In this document: positions 12,268 to 24,444 of the stretch, piece after piece
Layout of the letters: each line of letters begins with the position of its first letter
Numbering within the stretch: position 1 is the first letter of the stretch
Assembly (NCBI RefSeq): GCF_000204055.1
Contig: NW_006768792.1
Span: forward strand, 669,676-733,675
Direction: 5' to 3'
Origin: Melampsora larici-populina 98AG31
Taxonomy: Eukaryota; Basidiomycota; Pucciniomycetes; Pucciniales; Melampsoraceae
Length of the DNA stretch: 64,000 bases
The notes under the pieces: model-generated
Databases searched by the model: none
Seen by the model: the letters and a program-made list of their open reading frames with translations, nothing else
What the model was told of the DNA's origin: nothing
Made by a program: the position numbers and the translations under genes

Positions 12268-15200
12268 ATGAGCCACGGGAAACAGCCTGTTTTCCTCTGC
12301 TTATGCTCCAAATGTATCCAAGAAAGTCACCCGGTTGACGGCATAGATCAGCCAGGCCTTCTCATTCCCCGCATCACTTGTCAAATTCACCGCGCCGCAG
12401 ATCAGCGAGCCAGTATTCTAGCAAGTCTTCAATCACGTCATCGACCTATGGTGACGAACGATGAAGAGCGCGAAGATGATCATTTGATGGACGTCGACGA
12501 CCGTGATCGTCAGGAACCTCTCAACAATCCTACGGAAGATAATTGTATGGATATCGAGCGAACCAGTTCTTCCAATCGTCGAATATCTCAAGGCTTCGAG
12601 GGAGAACCCACAAATTCTGCCGAAAACATCTTTGACACAAGTGAGTTTCTTTGCTTCCATATGTTGTCTGTAAATCATCGTTGTCTGGCTTTTTGAAAAA
12701 GCTGACTAATGTATCCATCTCTTTCACCCAAAAGCCAAATTCTTCGAGCATAGTTTGATCGGAGAAATCCCCGTTGTAACTCATGCATCGCTCGTTGCTA
12801 GTCTCATGGCAGTTTTCGATCACTCCTCACTGGTGACAGCATCTTGGCTGCTAAGGGCGCAACGGGACGGTATTGCGTTGACTTTATCGCATGGACTTAC
12901 TGGCGAACCATCCGGGCTTCCCATCCCCAACACGACAGCTCTTGCACTTCGCCATATTCCAAGCGATATCAGAACAGTGAATAAGTGGCTGGGGATTGAT
13001 CCACACTTAGTTTTTTTCAACTGCTGCTCCGCTTGCTTCGCTCTATACCCTATAGAAGATACTCCTCAGTGTTGTGTTCACCTCTCAGATCGAGTCCCAG
13101 GCTTTGTTGAAAATTATGATGCCTCTTCGATACCTTACAACACGCTGAACGATTTGGATGAAGGTTCTTCTACATTCCAAGTGTGTTCGCAGCCTTTGCT
13201 TCGAGCAAACGGGAAACACGTCCGGAAATTCGCCTTTCAAGACTTAGAAGAATGGGTTGCACGTTTCATTTGCCTCCCATCCATCGAAGAGGACCTCGAC
13301 AAATCACTGCCAGAATCAAGAAGACCGTTTAGCGACACCTCCTCTATCGAAGACATACAACAGTCAAAACTATGGAAAGAGTTTCGTGGGCCAAATGGCG
13401 GACAGTACACGGCTAAAACGGGGAATCTCACGTTCGCGATGTTTATGGATGGCATCCAGCCCTTGGGCAAGAAGCCGGGCGGACGATCAGCAAGCATCAC
13501 GTTCATCGTCCTGGTATGCTTGACCTTACCTGTCGAGTCTCGATTTCTTCCAGAAAACATATACCTTTTTGGAATTGCTCCCGGTCCCAAGTCACCTTCC
13601 CTCGAATAGAGCAACTGGTTAATGGGGCCTCTTATCACCCAGCTCAACACCCTCTGGCATGATGGGATGTGGCTTTCTCGTACGCCACTTCATCCTCAAG
13701 GTCGACAAATTCGTGTAGCTGTCTTGCCCTTTATAGCAGACCTGCCAGCCTTACGTGGTGCCCTTGGAATGGCCCACCACAGTGCCACAGCGTTCTGTTC
13801 GCTCTGTTACATGACTATACATGATATTAACAACATCGATACAAGCTCTTGGAAATCCCGAACCTCAGATGAGCATAGAGCTCATGCCATCGCTGCCCGT
13901 GACGCCAAGACTGCCACCGCAAGACAAAAAATCTTTGAATCTTCTGGAGTTCGATACTCGGTGATGGTCGAGTTGGACTATTGGAAGGTGACAGATTATC
14001 ACGTTATTGACTCAATGCATAACATTCTTCTCGGGCTCCTTTCATGGCATCTTACAAGGTTTTGGGCAATGTCAGAGGAGGTAGAGAACGAGCCTCCTCC
14101 ATCGCCTATGACAACAAACCAGATTCAAAACTTAGTAGCCACATCAACCGCGAGGATTCGAAATCGCGAACAATATGAACACCAGCCACCAACAGTCAAA
14201 GGCGGGGTACCTCTGGCCGAAGCACAACTACCTTCAGACACCTCTTCTGGTGACGACTCTTTTGATCCCCTTGCACAGATGTTTTACGGGTGGGATGGTA
14301 GCTACAAACACCCACTAAGACACGCGGTAACTTTCGATTCCACCATACTTCATGTGGTCAACCCACGTATCAGACGAATCCATACTCCTTCTTCGCTTCA
14401 GCGTATTTTACCAACACTTGGCCAAAAAGGCTCGGGAACACTCAAGGCTGACGAAGTACGAATTCTTTTTACGGTGCAATTACCTCTTATCTTGATTCCC
14501 GAATGGACTGGCGAGAATCAAACCAACGCGGCTCTTCTGCACAACCTCGGCCATCTAGTATGTCTGACCAACCTTGCGCTAAAAAGGGCTATGACCTCGG
14601 AGCGCATTTCAAAACTTCGAGATCACATCCAGATATACCTCCAAAGCTCCAGGGACCTTTTCCAACACTGCTCACTCGCTCCAAATCACCACATGGTTCT
14701 TCATCTCCCAGATATACTGGCCAAATTTGGCCCAGTTCGCGCCTGGTGGTCTTTTCCGTTCGAAAGATTGATGGGGCGTATTTTAAAAGCCTGTCACAAC
14801 AATCACCTGGGTAAGTTTTAGCTATGTTTGAACCGTCTATTTCCAAAATTACTGACTCGACATTCATGATAGGTGAATTGGAAATCACCTTCCTTGAAAG
14901 TTTCTGTCGAGCAGGCAATCTATCTGCTTTACTCAATGACGAACGCAAGATACCGCCAAGCTTAAAACCTTTGCTCCCGCAGCTCAAGGGTATCTTTGAT
15001 CCCGTCGATTTTGAGCCCCAATCTAACGATCAGTCAAAGTCTCAGCCGCTTGAAGAGGAAATCTCCCAGCAGCTTGTGAGGCGTTTAAATAGTTTTCGCG
15101 CGGAAAACTGCATCTGGCTAGCATCCAACGAGTGGTCCAAGCTTTCGAAAGAACTCGCTGCTAACTTCGCGCCAGTTACGTCTCACGCAACCTTTGAGAA

Positions 15201-15603
15201 TAGCATTTACCACCACGGAGTTCTATACACGACTGCTGATCGAAACCCAGACAATAGTGTAGTCCATGTGGTTTTGCACTCCAATGGTGCGACTTTATTT
15301 GGGCAAATTGTTTCAATATTCAGACACGAACGTTTTCCAACAGGGAATCGACCAACTGTTTCTGATACCTGGTTTATGGTTCAATACTTTGCGCCAGTGC
15401 CAGATGAGAAGCCAAACCCCTTCAAAAAAATTGACATGCCTAACATGCAGGTGCATCTACGACTCAAAGTAACCAGCTCCCCCCGGCTGACCCATATAAG
15501 TGAAGTGACTGCTCAATGTGCATGGATTGTCTATGAGCCAAAGGAGATCCACTTCCTTTTAAATATGCACAGTATAGAAATAGTCTCCATTGATCGACAA
15601 TAG
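12268..15603 (+). pseudogene. Tnp2-type (EnSpm/CACTA) transposase, one internal stop
   Basis: Exons are 12268-12640, 12735-14810 and 14873-15603, with introns of 94 bp (GTGAGT...AAAAG) and 62 bp (GTAAGT...GATAG), both in frame. The N-terminus has CLCSKC. The Tnp2 core follows: FMDGIQP (first acidic residue), LPVESRFLPENIYLFGI with APGPKSP, then PFIADLPALRGALGMAHH (second Asp) with CSLC, and VIDSMHNILLGLL (D..H...LG). A DUF4218-like block follows: HHMVLHLPDILAKFGPVRAW, FPFERLMGR, NNHLGELE. An in-frame TAG at 13607-13609 sits right after PGPKSPSLE, where a Gln is usual in this family. The rest of the frame is open on both sides. So the gene is either inactivated by one recent point mutation or read through. 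The product would cut and move the element in the nucleus. Confidence 0.8.
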
Positions 15604-18466
15604 AATCATGATAAGTATACGCCGTTAACAGCACTGAAACCAGCTGCAATAATGATTAATTCAGCTTTACTGTGTTGTATGTTCTTGTCTTCACAAAACA
15701 CTGAACTATCTCTGTTATAACAGCCTGGTATTGCACTTGAAGAGACATGGGTATGAGGTTATTATCATCACATTTACAAATGAAATGTAAAGAAATCTGA
15801 TTGAATATATAAGGCAATGAATATCTTTGTCATACTTTGTATGTTTTGTATAAAAAGATACCAACATGAGAGTGACTGCTAAGTCAATTACAGTTTTTCA
15901 GATGAGAATATATCAATTGATTGTCAACATGATGATTCCTGTGAGGTTGGAGATCTCTGGCTCTTGTCCTGTTGGTACGGTGCTTTGCCCTAGTCAGCTG
16001 CCGGCCCCCGTAAAAACTCCAATGGTTTGGAAGCTGGGCTGAGGTATGAGGATCCCTGATTTGTCTCTGGGGAACCAATCTCTGTAGATATAGGACAGAG
16101 CCATGATATTGAGGATAGATAGAGAGAATTCAAAGGGGAAGGCCTAATTTTGTAAACAAATCAGCAATCATATTTGTTGGAAAATAGTATACAAAAGTAG
16201 ATGGTAAATCAAAACTTGCCCATGAAGAGAACACTCAAAGGAGACACTCAGGGACACCCAAGATTTTCTGATCTACTGGAAAACACTCAACGGGGAACCA
16301 ACAATTTGGTAGGCTCCCAATTGTTGGGCAGGGGACAGTCTGTGGACCTACATTCAAATCCCAAGCGGTAAGGGGGCAGTTCAGAAGTTGGCAAACATTT
16401 TTGAAAAGCGCTTGGAGTGGATATCTGGTGGTCCCCACTCCTGAGTAAGCAAGGCTCATGCTGAACTTATTGAAAACAATATGGATTTCAAAAGACGTCC
16501 CTTGAAAATTATGGATCACTCCACTTTTGGATTGAAATGGTAAGATTCACAAAGTAGTCTGCTCTGCTATACAACAAGTGCACCCTTGAGCCCCCTCCGC
16601 AAGCTCTGTGGGATATATTCAGTTGGTTGGGCTTTTGTTCAGCTAGGAAGATTCCTGTAAGAGTCCCAATGGGATTTCTAGTACAGGAACATGATCAAAG
16701 TTTTTCCCTGGGGGACCCGGATTCCCGCCTGGGAACCTCTTTAATGCTGGCAGTGCAAACCCATCAGAGGAACATCTATATTTTTATACAGATTTATTTT
16801 CAGCTTCCCATAGTTTGAGGTGTGGATCATCTTGAAGCAACATATAAGATTTGAAGAGGTATTCATCATAGGAATCAATTCCAGCTCCAATAATCAATAC
16901 TGGTGATACCATAGGACCATGCCTAATTTGGACCATCTTAATCAGTTTTGTCCTCTGTATGCTTCTTGTAGAAATACTTTTGAGCTTACACCGGTCTGTA
17001 CGTCAATTGTCTTTCCATAAAGGCCCAATTCCAATCTACAATCCCAGAGAGCATAAAGACCTTCCGTGAAACTTACCGCGATGAGATGGGGTATATCAGG
17101 ACACAGTTATGTTTGTGAGTGATCTTGGTAATCCATGCCTCTTATTTCATAGGTCGGTATGTTGGTCAACCTGCTCAAGTTTACACACTCTGTTAGATTG
17201 CAAACATAGATGAGTGCAATGACCATTTAAATTTATCTACAGATTGACGTACTTCTGGGCATGTCTTCAGCTCGTGAAGTCATATTGGCAAAAATGTTGA
17301 TTTCGAGGCTTAAAGCTTGAGGAAAGCAAACAGCACTTTGGTAGAGTAATGAGCCAAATGGCTTACACACTTGAGATCAAAAGCTGAATGCTTAATCATA
17401 GCTGTAGATACTATTTCACTGTGTATAATTGAATGACCCTGATCCCGCTGCTCTTGGTTCTCCTTTAGAGATTGTGAATCTCAAATTGACCTGTCGTTTC
17501 AGAAACATGCACATGTGAATAGATTTTGAATCCAGGTACAGTTTCAAAGTTTTGTTGTGTAGCTTTTAACAATGCATTGAGATCTTGAAAGACAATATAA
17601 GTATTGAGCGAATCAATTGACGTTAATGCAAAGTGTGCGATTATGTTGTTAATCTTATTATTTACTGTATGGATAGGCTTCATAGGGTATCATGATTGGA
17701 TTTATGAAAGCATAGGAGAAGGTACATTCAGGAGTGCCAGATGCGAGTTTTCCTTTTGGTAGCTGATTCAAAACCTCTTGGATAATCTCGATAGCGGTAG
17801 GGTAGAGGTACAATGGTGGATCATTGATTTTTGTCAGGTCCTAGAGCCTGCCAAGGAAGCAGTCGCAGCTATTGAAAACAGGAAGATGATGGACCAGTGA
17901 CAAGGAAAATGGGATAGGTCAAGTGGATTGATTGAAAAACTAACTTCATCCTTTGGAAATGCATGTTTCATGTAATAACTTTGTTTGACCAGATCTCTAC
18001 ATGATGATTGATGATTTCAAATATCAGATCAATTGAATATATTGTGGGATTGAGATAAGTTTGAGTAAATGAAAAGCTTACCTTAGTTCTCAAATTGAAT
18101 TAAGGAATTGAGTATGGAGTAAGTGGTGAATGATATGTCAAAGGTCAAGGATTGGACCCATGATGTGAGTTTGTCTTGATTGATGGTTGGAATTAGCTGA
18201 ATTTGTTGAGGTGCCGAGACTGACCAAGCCTGTTGACTTGGATGGAAGGATGGTGAGAGAAAGAGAATGTTGGAACAGGGGTGAAACACGTACAAGTCAG
18301 AAAGTCCATGTGTCATGTGAAACCCTGTAAACTGTTAAGAGGGTTTGGGAGTTATGGGAGTTTTATCTGCAAACATGGTTTCCCTTTGACTTGAATGATC
18401 ACACACACTGCACACGCCTCTCTTCTTCACCAGTTCACTAGGGAAGATTGGTGTTGTGGTAATCAA
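15604..18466. other. Intergenic, no gene recognised
   Basis: About 2.9 kb without a supported gene. Open frames are short and lack motifs. It contains a perfect 9-bp stem (CCAACAATT...AATTGTTGG) at 16299-16328 and the second copy of the 24-bp repeat at 16732-16755. Confidence 0.4.
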
Positions 18467-18468
18467 TA

Positions 18469-18613
18469 AGGGTACTCAAAGTAAGTATGTACGTGTACAT
18501 ACTTTTTGCTATATACTTTTTTTGGCGGGGAAGGCGAGGCCAAAAGTATATTTTTTTTCTTTGTCCCCGCCAAAAAAAGTATGTAGCGCTACATACTTTG
18601 CTTTGAGTACCCT
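18469..18613. mobile_element. 145-bp hairpin MITE, TA target duplication
   Basis: Ends are AGGGTACTCAAAG and its complement CTTTGAGTACCCT, flanked by TA on both sides (18467-18468 and 18614-18615). The inverted repeat continues inward with AAGTATGTA...TACATACTT and TTTTTGGCGGGGA...TCCCCGCCAAAAA, so most of the element folds on itself. The TA duplication fits Tc1/mariner-type mobilisation. There is no coding capacity. Confidence 0.8.
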
Positions 18614-18639
18614 TAATCTATGAGACCAATCAAAAAATC

Positions 18640-20165
18640 AAAAAAAAATCGAAAAGATCAAATTTTGAATTACATCAATTATATTACATGTATTTAATCT
18701 TTACATACTCAATTTATATGAACAAAATTATAAAGATAAGTATAAACTATTAACAAACAGATGACAAAAAGACAGGAAGAAAAAAAACATAAGAAAAACT
18801 TGGAAATAGAGGTATACAGGTTGGAAATGGTTTTTAGGGTATTAATATTAGGTTTATGGGTTTAGCAGGGTTAGAATGTGAAAGAGGAGCATTATGTTAG
18901 TCAGTAACAACTTTAATCTTTGTGGTTGATAAGAGAAAATGGAAGTTATTAAGGAAATGGAAAAAAGTCGAAATTGGTAAACAAGGGCTTACAGGTAGTT
19001 TTACATATGTAACAGTGGTATCAGTGATATATAAGGCTTCTAAGAGTGTTGTAAAGGATTTCCACGGTTAGATATTGCTGTGTAATGTTACAGAAGACCA
19101 GAAAAGCTTGGTAAAAGGTGTGTAAAGTGGGGAAAATAGGTGAAAATTGTCGACAATGAAGGTTTTCAGCTGATTACATGTGTCAAATGACGTCAGAACA
19201 TGATTAGTAATGGTTCATTCGACGCAGAATCATTGAATTCATAAATTACAACCTTTAAATCATTAGTAACAGAGGTGTATGACAAAAGTTATGAGGGATC
19301 AAAGGATTTGATTACACATCAACAAGATCACAAATCATTAATAACAAGCAATTACATCATTGACATGCTGAATCATCATAAGATCAAATCAATATTTATT
19401 CTAGAACATTTAACACACAGCATATACACAGCATATACACAGCATTTGATCATAAGAACAGAGATTAGTCATGTTTTACTGGTCAAATTAGTAATAAATC
19501 TTATCAGATGATGAATAGAAGATCACATTAAATCATAGTAATGATCATAATGGGTTGATGAGCTACTTATGGCGAAATTTAGGAATGTAGAGAATGGTTG
19601 AATCATTAGATCAAAGCTGTTTACCAACATTTTAGTCATCTTTTGGTTTTTTAGATGGTAAAGAGGATTTTTAAGAGGTGTTTACCACTTTAACAATTTG
19701 TATTGATGTGTTTATAAGCTTGTGTCTTTTGTGCGAAATTATGTTTCCTTTCTTCTTCATCTCCTACAGAGCTTTAATTTTATTTATCATTATAAATGAA
19801 TAAAAGCAGTACTAGGTCACTCAAACCAGCCCTTCATCAGAGGAGAAATTTGTTTTATGCGCTTTATATGACACTGTCATTCTGGAATAATATTAAAAAG
19901 ATATTGAGATTATTTTTCTACATTTTGACTCGACTGGAATAACACTAAAATTGTGTTGAGATTAATTAAATCAGGTGCTTTTCTCCCATCAAATCAGTTG
20001 TCTTTCTCTGGTGCCTTATCAGTAATCAAGTCAACAGTTTCTCTTTCTGATTGACTTGTTTTAGAAGAGCAGTCCTTAGACAACTTCTACTAGTCATTCT
20101 TATTAGTAGATTATCCTCTTACAGCTCTGTATAACCCTTGTTGGGTTATAAGTTCTACAGCGTGT
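18640..20165 (+). repeat. Dispersed AT-rich repeat, copy A (solo-LTR-like)
   Basis: This copy shares ordered blocks with 33180-38815 (interrupted), 50545-51635 and 52740-54460. Shared blocks include TTTTCAGCTGATTACAT, TACAACCTTTAAATCATTA, GGAATAA(T/C)A, CTCTGGTGCCTTATC, CAACTTCTACTA with TTAGTAGATTA, and a terminal TTCTACA. Copies have diverged by substitution and internal indels. It has no coding capacity. A solo LTR or long non-autonomous retroelement is my best reading, but exact ends and a target duplication were not established. Confidence 0.6.
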
Positions 20166-20257
20166 AAGCTCTTTCTTATATTTTATCACATCTTCATTGA
20201 ATACAGCTCACTCTATCATGGTGTTTAGATTATCATACGTTGTTATCACCTTTATAG

Positions 20258-20559
20258 GTGTGTTGCCTTTTGTCACGGTGTTCAGAACCGTTAGACATAC
20301 CATAGCCTGATTACCGGCTTCTACCAAGGTTAGTTGTTGTTGTCATTGATGTAATAGATACCACCAGTTCACTGAGGAAGATTGGCATATTATCATATGT
20401 TGTTATCACCTTTATAGGTGTGTTACCTTTTGTCACGGTGTTCAGAACCGTTAGACATACCTTAGCCTGATTACTGGCTTCTACCAAGGTGTGTTACCTT
20501 TTGTCACGGTGTTCAGAACCAATAGACGTACCATATCCTGATTACTGGCTTCTACCAAG
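20258..20559. repeat. 71-bp unit, three copies
   Basis: Copies lie at 20258-20328, 20418-20488 and 20489-20559. Each runs from GTGTGTT(G/A)CCTTTTGTCACG to GGCTTCTACCAAG. Copies 2 and 3 are adjacent. Copies 1 and 2 are also preceded by a shared TTGTTATCACCTTTATAG. The array abuts the LRR-gene fragment and the hAT element. Confidence 0.85.
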
Positions 20560-20562
20560 TGA

Positions 20563-20593
20563 CTTGAGTTTCTTTAGATTCTTGCACCTTCAA
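20563..20593 (+). pseudogene. Left fragment of LRR-type gene split by hAT-1
   Basis: These 31 bases encode DLSFFRFLHLQ. If hAT-1 and one copy of its CCTTCAA duplication are removed, the frame continues directly into 30640 (LTAGLHTHSLNGS) with no stop. Sequence further left is the 71-bp array, so the gene was already truncated or rearranged there. Confidence 0.65.
20587..20593. repeat. Target site duplication of hAT-1, left
   Basis: CCTTCAA directly precedes the left terminal repeat at 20594. The same seven bases follow the right end at 30633-30639. hAT elements usually give 8 bp. Here 7 are identical and the eighth differs. Confidence 0.85.
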
Positions 20594-21118
20594 CAATACC
20601 CAAATCGCTCCGCTCTAGATAGCTGTTTTGGAACCCGCTATGACCTCCGCAGTCCATAGCGGAAACCGTGCACCGAACTTGAGCCCCAGATTTTTCCATA
20701 GCAAAAGGACCGCTACAAAATGCCCCGGGACATCGGGCTCTCCAATATATAGCGGACATTATGATCCAAGGGGTGGGTACAGGGTTGTCACCCCACCCCT
20801 TCACTAGATCGACGCCTCACGCCACCCACCTTCACCTCTTTTGATTTTAGATGACCACTTCACCTGTCTTTATTGGTCCTAGTCCATCACCACCTCCACG
20901 GCCAATGGAACACGACCCCTGGAATACATTTCAAGGGCCAAAATGTGGTCCAATCGACTACCAAATTTTATTAGTAGTGATCTTTTGGTCAGTGAGATTC
21001 TATCCCTCATATTTGATCGATTCAATCAAAGATACTTACTTTTTCTTTTCTCGTTACCCACTCAAACAGTTATTACATCCATCATAATTGTAACCTTTCC
21101 TTCATATTGTTTATATTG

Positions 21119-22640
21119 ATGGCTATCTCAAAAACCCCTTCTACCCAATCCATCTCCAATACTCCTAGTCTTCAGGTTCCTAGTTTACCAAGTTCTAGAT
21201 CAAGAACTCTTAGGCCACCAAGCCCTGCACGATCACAGCCAGGATTTGTGGCAACCCCCTCAGATTCACGGACCACTCTGATAGTTCCTTCTTCGGATGG
21301 TGACCAATCTCATCCTCCTGCTGATCGGTCAGCATCACCTCGACTGCCAACCAAGAAGAAGGTCAGCAAAGCTCCAGTTCCAGCTGCACCCAAACCAAAC
21401 GTGAAAGGAAAAGTAAGATAACTCAAGATGACTCTAAGAACCACTCAAAACTAATATTGATTTTTCTAGGCTCGTTCTTCAACCAGCAAGCGAGCAAGAT
21501 CACCATCAGGCAATTCCAAGGGTGGCTCACCTTCAGTCCGACCAAGCAAGAAGGCCAATACGGATGTAAGTTTAATCTTAATATCTACTACTTACAGTCA
21601 ATTTGACCTAACTTGTTCTATGATCTGTAGGCCTATGAGGTGCCTGAAGAGGTTAACTTAGATCAAGATTTGGATATTGAGTTTGTTGGAACGAGAGAAC
21701 CTGGCTACATGGAAGTTCGAAGCAATCACGTTCACGAACTCCTCAAGTTCTTTGAGCCTCCAGTGGTATGAGTTTTACACTTACTCACTCAATTGTTGAC
21801 TTTCCATCTACCCCGTTCTTTCTTTTCTTTACATCTTTCTTGTTTTTTGTCCATCTACCCCGTTCTTTCTTTTCTTCACATCTTTCTTGTTTTTTGTTTA
21901 GCAAAGCTGATGTTGTCTTTCATTTGTTTGATCCAATCTCTAGGGTCGCAGTTTCAAGTGTAGGTTCTGCAAGGTCACGTTCTTGAAACATCCCACATCG
22001 TACTGGAATCTCTGGGGCCACCGCGACAAAACGAGTCCCGGCCTGTGTGTAAGATGCGCCATAAGGCGATCAAATCCGGTCTCATACTTCCTCCAACATA
22101 TGACAAACAGATGGCGGCAGAAAAGAAGAAGAACTCCACTTTGGACTCCTCTGTCAATGGACCGGTCTTTTTCAGTCAACCTGCTGAACATGATCCTTGT
22201 GATCTGGATCGTTTGACATGCGCTCCCATGGATTCGCTTTCAAGACCCCTGCGTGCTGTGTTCTACTGTGTCAATTGCGGAGCTGCAGTTTGATCAACTG
22301 CTTGGGCGACTAAACAGTCATTCCATCTGTTTGCAGGTTTGCACCACAAGGCACTCAACAATTTGAAGGTAAGTAAACATATCATCCTCTCTAGATTTAG
22401 TACTTAAACTGATCAAATCTTGGAATCTCAACAGGAAAACAAAGGTAAATTCTGTCTCGTCCACGATGTTTGGACCACCAAAGGCAATTGCTATGCCTTT
22501 GTTGGAGCAACCGCCAACTACATCAACAACAATTGGCAATATCGTTCGACCCATCTTACACTCAAGATGGTGGGGTGGCGACATTTCGGGGCTCTGCTAG
22601 CCAGGCCCGTTGGGCGTTTCTTGATACGTCATGATCATTA
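21119..22640 (+). pseudogene. hAT-1 transposase, 5' part (BED finger and start of catalytic domain)
   Basis: Exons 21119-21412, 21470-21565, 21631-21765 and 21944 onward are joined by introns with clear GT-AG ends. The N-terminus is Ser/Pro-rich and disordered. At 21944 a BED-type finger begins (FKCRFCKVTFLKH ... WNLWGHRDKT), followed by a frameshift and KAIKSGLILPPTY, a block typical of rust hAT proteins. After a TGA near 22291 and an intron ending about 22435, the catalytic fold starts: FCLVHDVWTTKGNCYAFVGA, then STHLTLKMVGWRH. The sequence breaks off in RFLIRHDHYK at about 22640, where unrelated DNA begins. It continues at 28285. Confidence 0.75.
21804..21897. repeat. 47-bp intronic tandem duplication
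   Basis: CCATCTACCCCGTTC... is present twice in a row (21804-21850 and 21851-21897) with one difference. It lies inside an intron of the hAT-1 transposase, so it does not affect the frame. Confidence 0.9.
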
Positions 22641-22773
22641 CAAGTTAAAGGGCAACTATGAATTAGTTTATCCAGATATTCACTAACCATCATTTTCATA
22701 TTAATCATTACAAGTTAAAGGGCAACTATGAATTAGTTTATCCAGATATTCACTAACCATCATTTTCATATTA
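22634..22773. repeat. 70-bp perfect tandem duplication at the edge of the insert
   Basis: 22634-22703 is repeated at 22704-22773. It begins ATCATTACAAGTTAAAGG and covers the point where the hAT-1 transposase breaks off. The near-identity of the copies means the duplication is young. Confidence 0.9.
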
Positions 22774-24231
22774 AAGCCAAGCAATTCGTACAAACCTGGA
22801 CAAGATCCACCTTCAATGCAATTTTCAAGTCTTGCACATGGGTCAGAAATCATTCCAAGATTCATTTGCGGATCCCTTCATTATCTGCTGGCTACTTCAC
22901 GCCTTGGCACCTTGTCCGCCAATCCAAATTTGTCAGTCAATCCACCCGTAGCCGACTTTCCTGAAGGCCGCTCCTATGTATGTATGGACCTCACATGAAT
23001 CTTCTCATTAATGGATCTAATGCAAATCCTGTATGTATCTCCCTAAATCTTTTAATCAACTTCCTCAATCTCCTTATCATCTAAACTCTCAATCACAAAT
23101 ACTTCAAACATCAACTAAGAATCCGAGTCATAGCCCGATTTCTCCTTAAGGATTACACTTGACCTTTTGCTGTATTCGATTCTGCTTTTCCACTCAATCC
23201 TAATCAAACATTTTGCTCAATCTAGCTCGATCTGATCACTGAATCAAAATTGATCCTCTTACTCAATAGTAAGTACCTTTTTTCACAACCAAGAGCAAGC
23301 TTCCCATCATCAATCTTCTTGAATCTAAATATTTGATTCATTTATTAATTTGGAATAGAGAACTAACTATTTTTCCTTGCCTTTCACATTCTTCCAAGTC
23401 TTGACTCAGAGGTGTATCTACTGGACAAGTAGATATTATCAAGACCTCTCATGAGTTACAATCATGTTTGATCTTATAACTCTGGCGTTGAGAACATTGG
23501 AATTGATGATAGATATGTGTGATTTGCTAATTTCCTCTTCAAGGTTCAATTCCAACACTCAACTCGGCCCCATCAGCATCATTTTGTTCGTCCATTCAAT
23601 TTTGAAAATCAGGTTCCAGGTTCACATTACAGGTGATCACCTCCGGCCAATCAACAGATCATCCTTCTAAATCCTATCGAGTCGAGTTTATGTCTTGCAG
23701 AAGCTTCAAGGGCCTTGATCCCCAAGCAGTATTTGGCTTTCATTCAAGGCTTTTACTTTAAAGATGGTGTGTTTCGTAAAAAATAACTTACAATCCTAAC
23801 AATCCTTCTAGCAATCAATCGAAAAATAAATTCAACGCTTTGTTTGACGATCAATCGAACAATCCGCTCGATCCTTTTTTTGACAATCAATCAATTGATC
23901 AATTGATCAATCGAACGACCAATCCGATCCTCTGTTTGAGAATTAATCTAACAATCGATTTAACTCCATGTCCAAAGCCCAATGCAAAGTGTCTTTGAAG
24001 TTTTTGAACCGCTTTTAGAATCATTACATACTCGACTCTGAATCCAAATCACAATCGCATTCACAATCTGAGTCACTGAACAATATCAAAAGCTCGACTA
24101 GATTCTATCACTTAGGCAACTTCATCAAATGTTTGAAAGAAGATCAAATTATGATCTTAAAAGAACTTTAAGTGGAACTGAAAGCATTTTTCCGTGAAAT
24201 GGTCGATTGATTACAATGGGACTTTAGTATT

Positions 24232-24444
24232 ATGATGAGTTGCTTAGAAGTCATTAATTGTCATCCTAATATTAGAGATAGGATTGGAAGAATTGTGACT
24301 CCGATTGGTTTACCTGATCTATCAAATCAGAAGATCAAGTCAATCAAGAGAAAACAGGATGGTGAGAGTATGACGATGGATGAGGAGGGAGATGATGATT
24401 TAGACTTGGATACGGTGGCACATAAATTATTATATTCAAAATAG
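24232..24444 (+). CDS. Possible 3' exon of an unknown gene (acidic C-terminus)
   Basis: A 70-codon frame follows AT-rich DNA with related upstream frames (FIKCLKEDQIMILKEL). It reads VINCHPNIRDRIGRI, then a Lys-rich stretch, then an acidic tail (DEEGDDDLDLD) and a stop. The residue mix looks like a real protein end rather than chance, but I cannot assign a family. It may be a host gene fragment carried inside hAT-1. Confidence 0.3.
   Translation: MMSCLEVINCHPNIRDRIGRIVTPIGLPDLSNQKIKSIKRKQDGESMTMDEEGDDDLDLDTVAHKLLYSK

Larger units (their letters stand above)
8233..15603 (+). mobile_element. CACTA-like (EnSpm) DNA transposon, two genes
   Basis: Two plus-strand genes stand 536 bp apart: a disordered RG-rich companion protein and a Tnp2-type transposase. 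This pairing is typical of EnSpm/CACTA elements. The coordinates cover only the genes. I searched the flanks by eye for CACT...AGTG ends and a short target duplication and did not find a convincing pair, so the real ends are unknown. Confidence 0.7.

Noticed and set aside
13518..13556. Possible 39-nt intron (GTATGC...TTCCAG) in the Tnp2 gene
   Set aside because: The segment encodes LPVESRFLPEN, a conserved Tnp2 block, so it is coding and does not explain the nearby TAG.
8233..15603. CACT...AGTG terminal repeats for the CACTA-like element
   Set aside because: Several CACTA-like words exist in the left flank, but none has an inverted partner at a sensible distance downstream.
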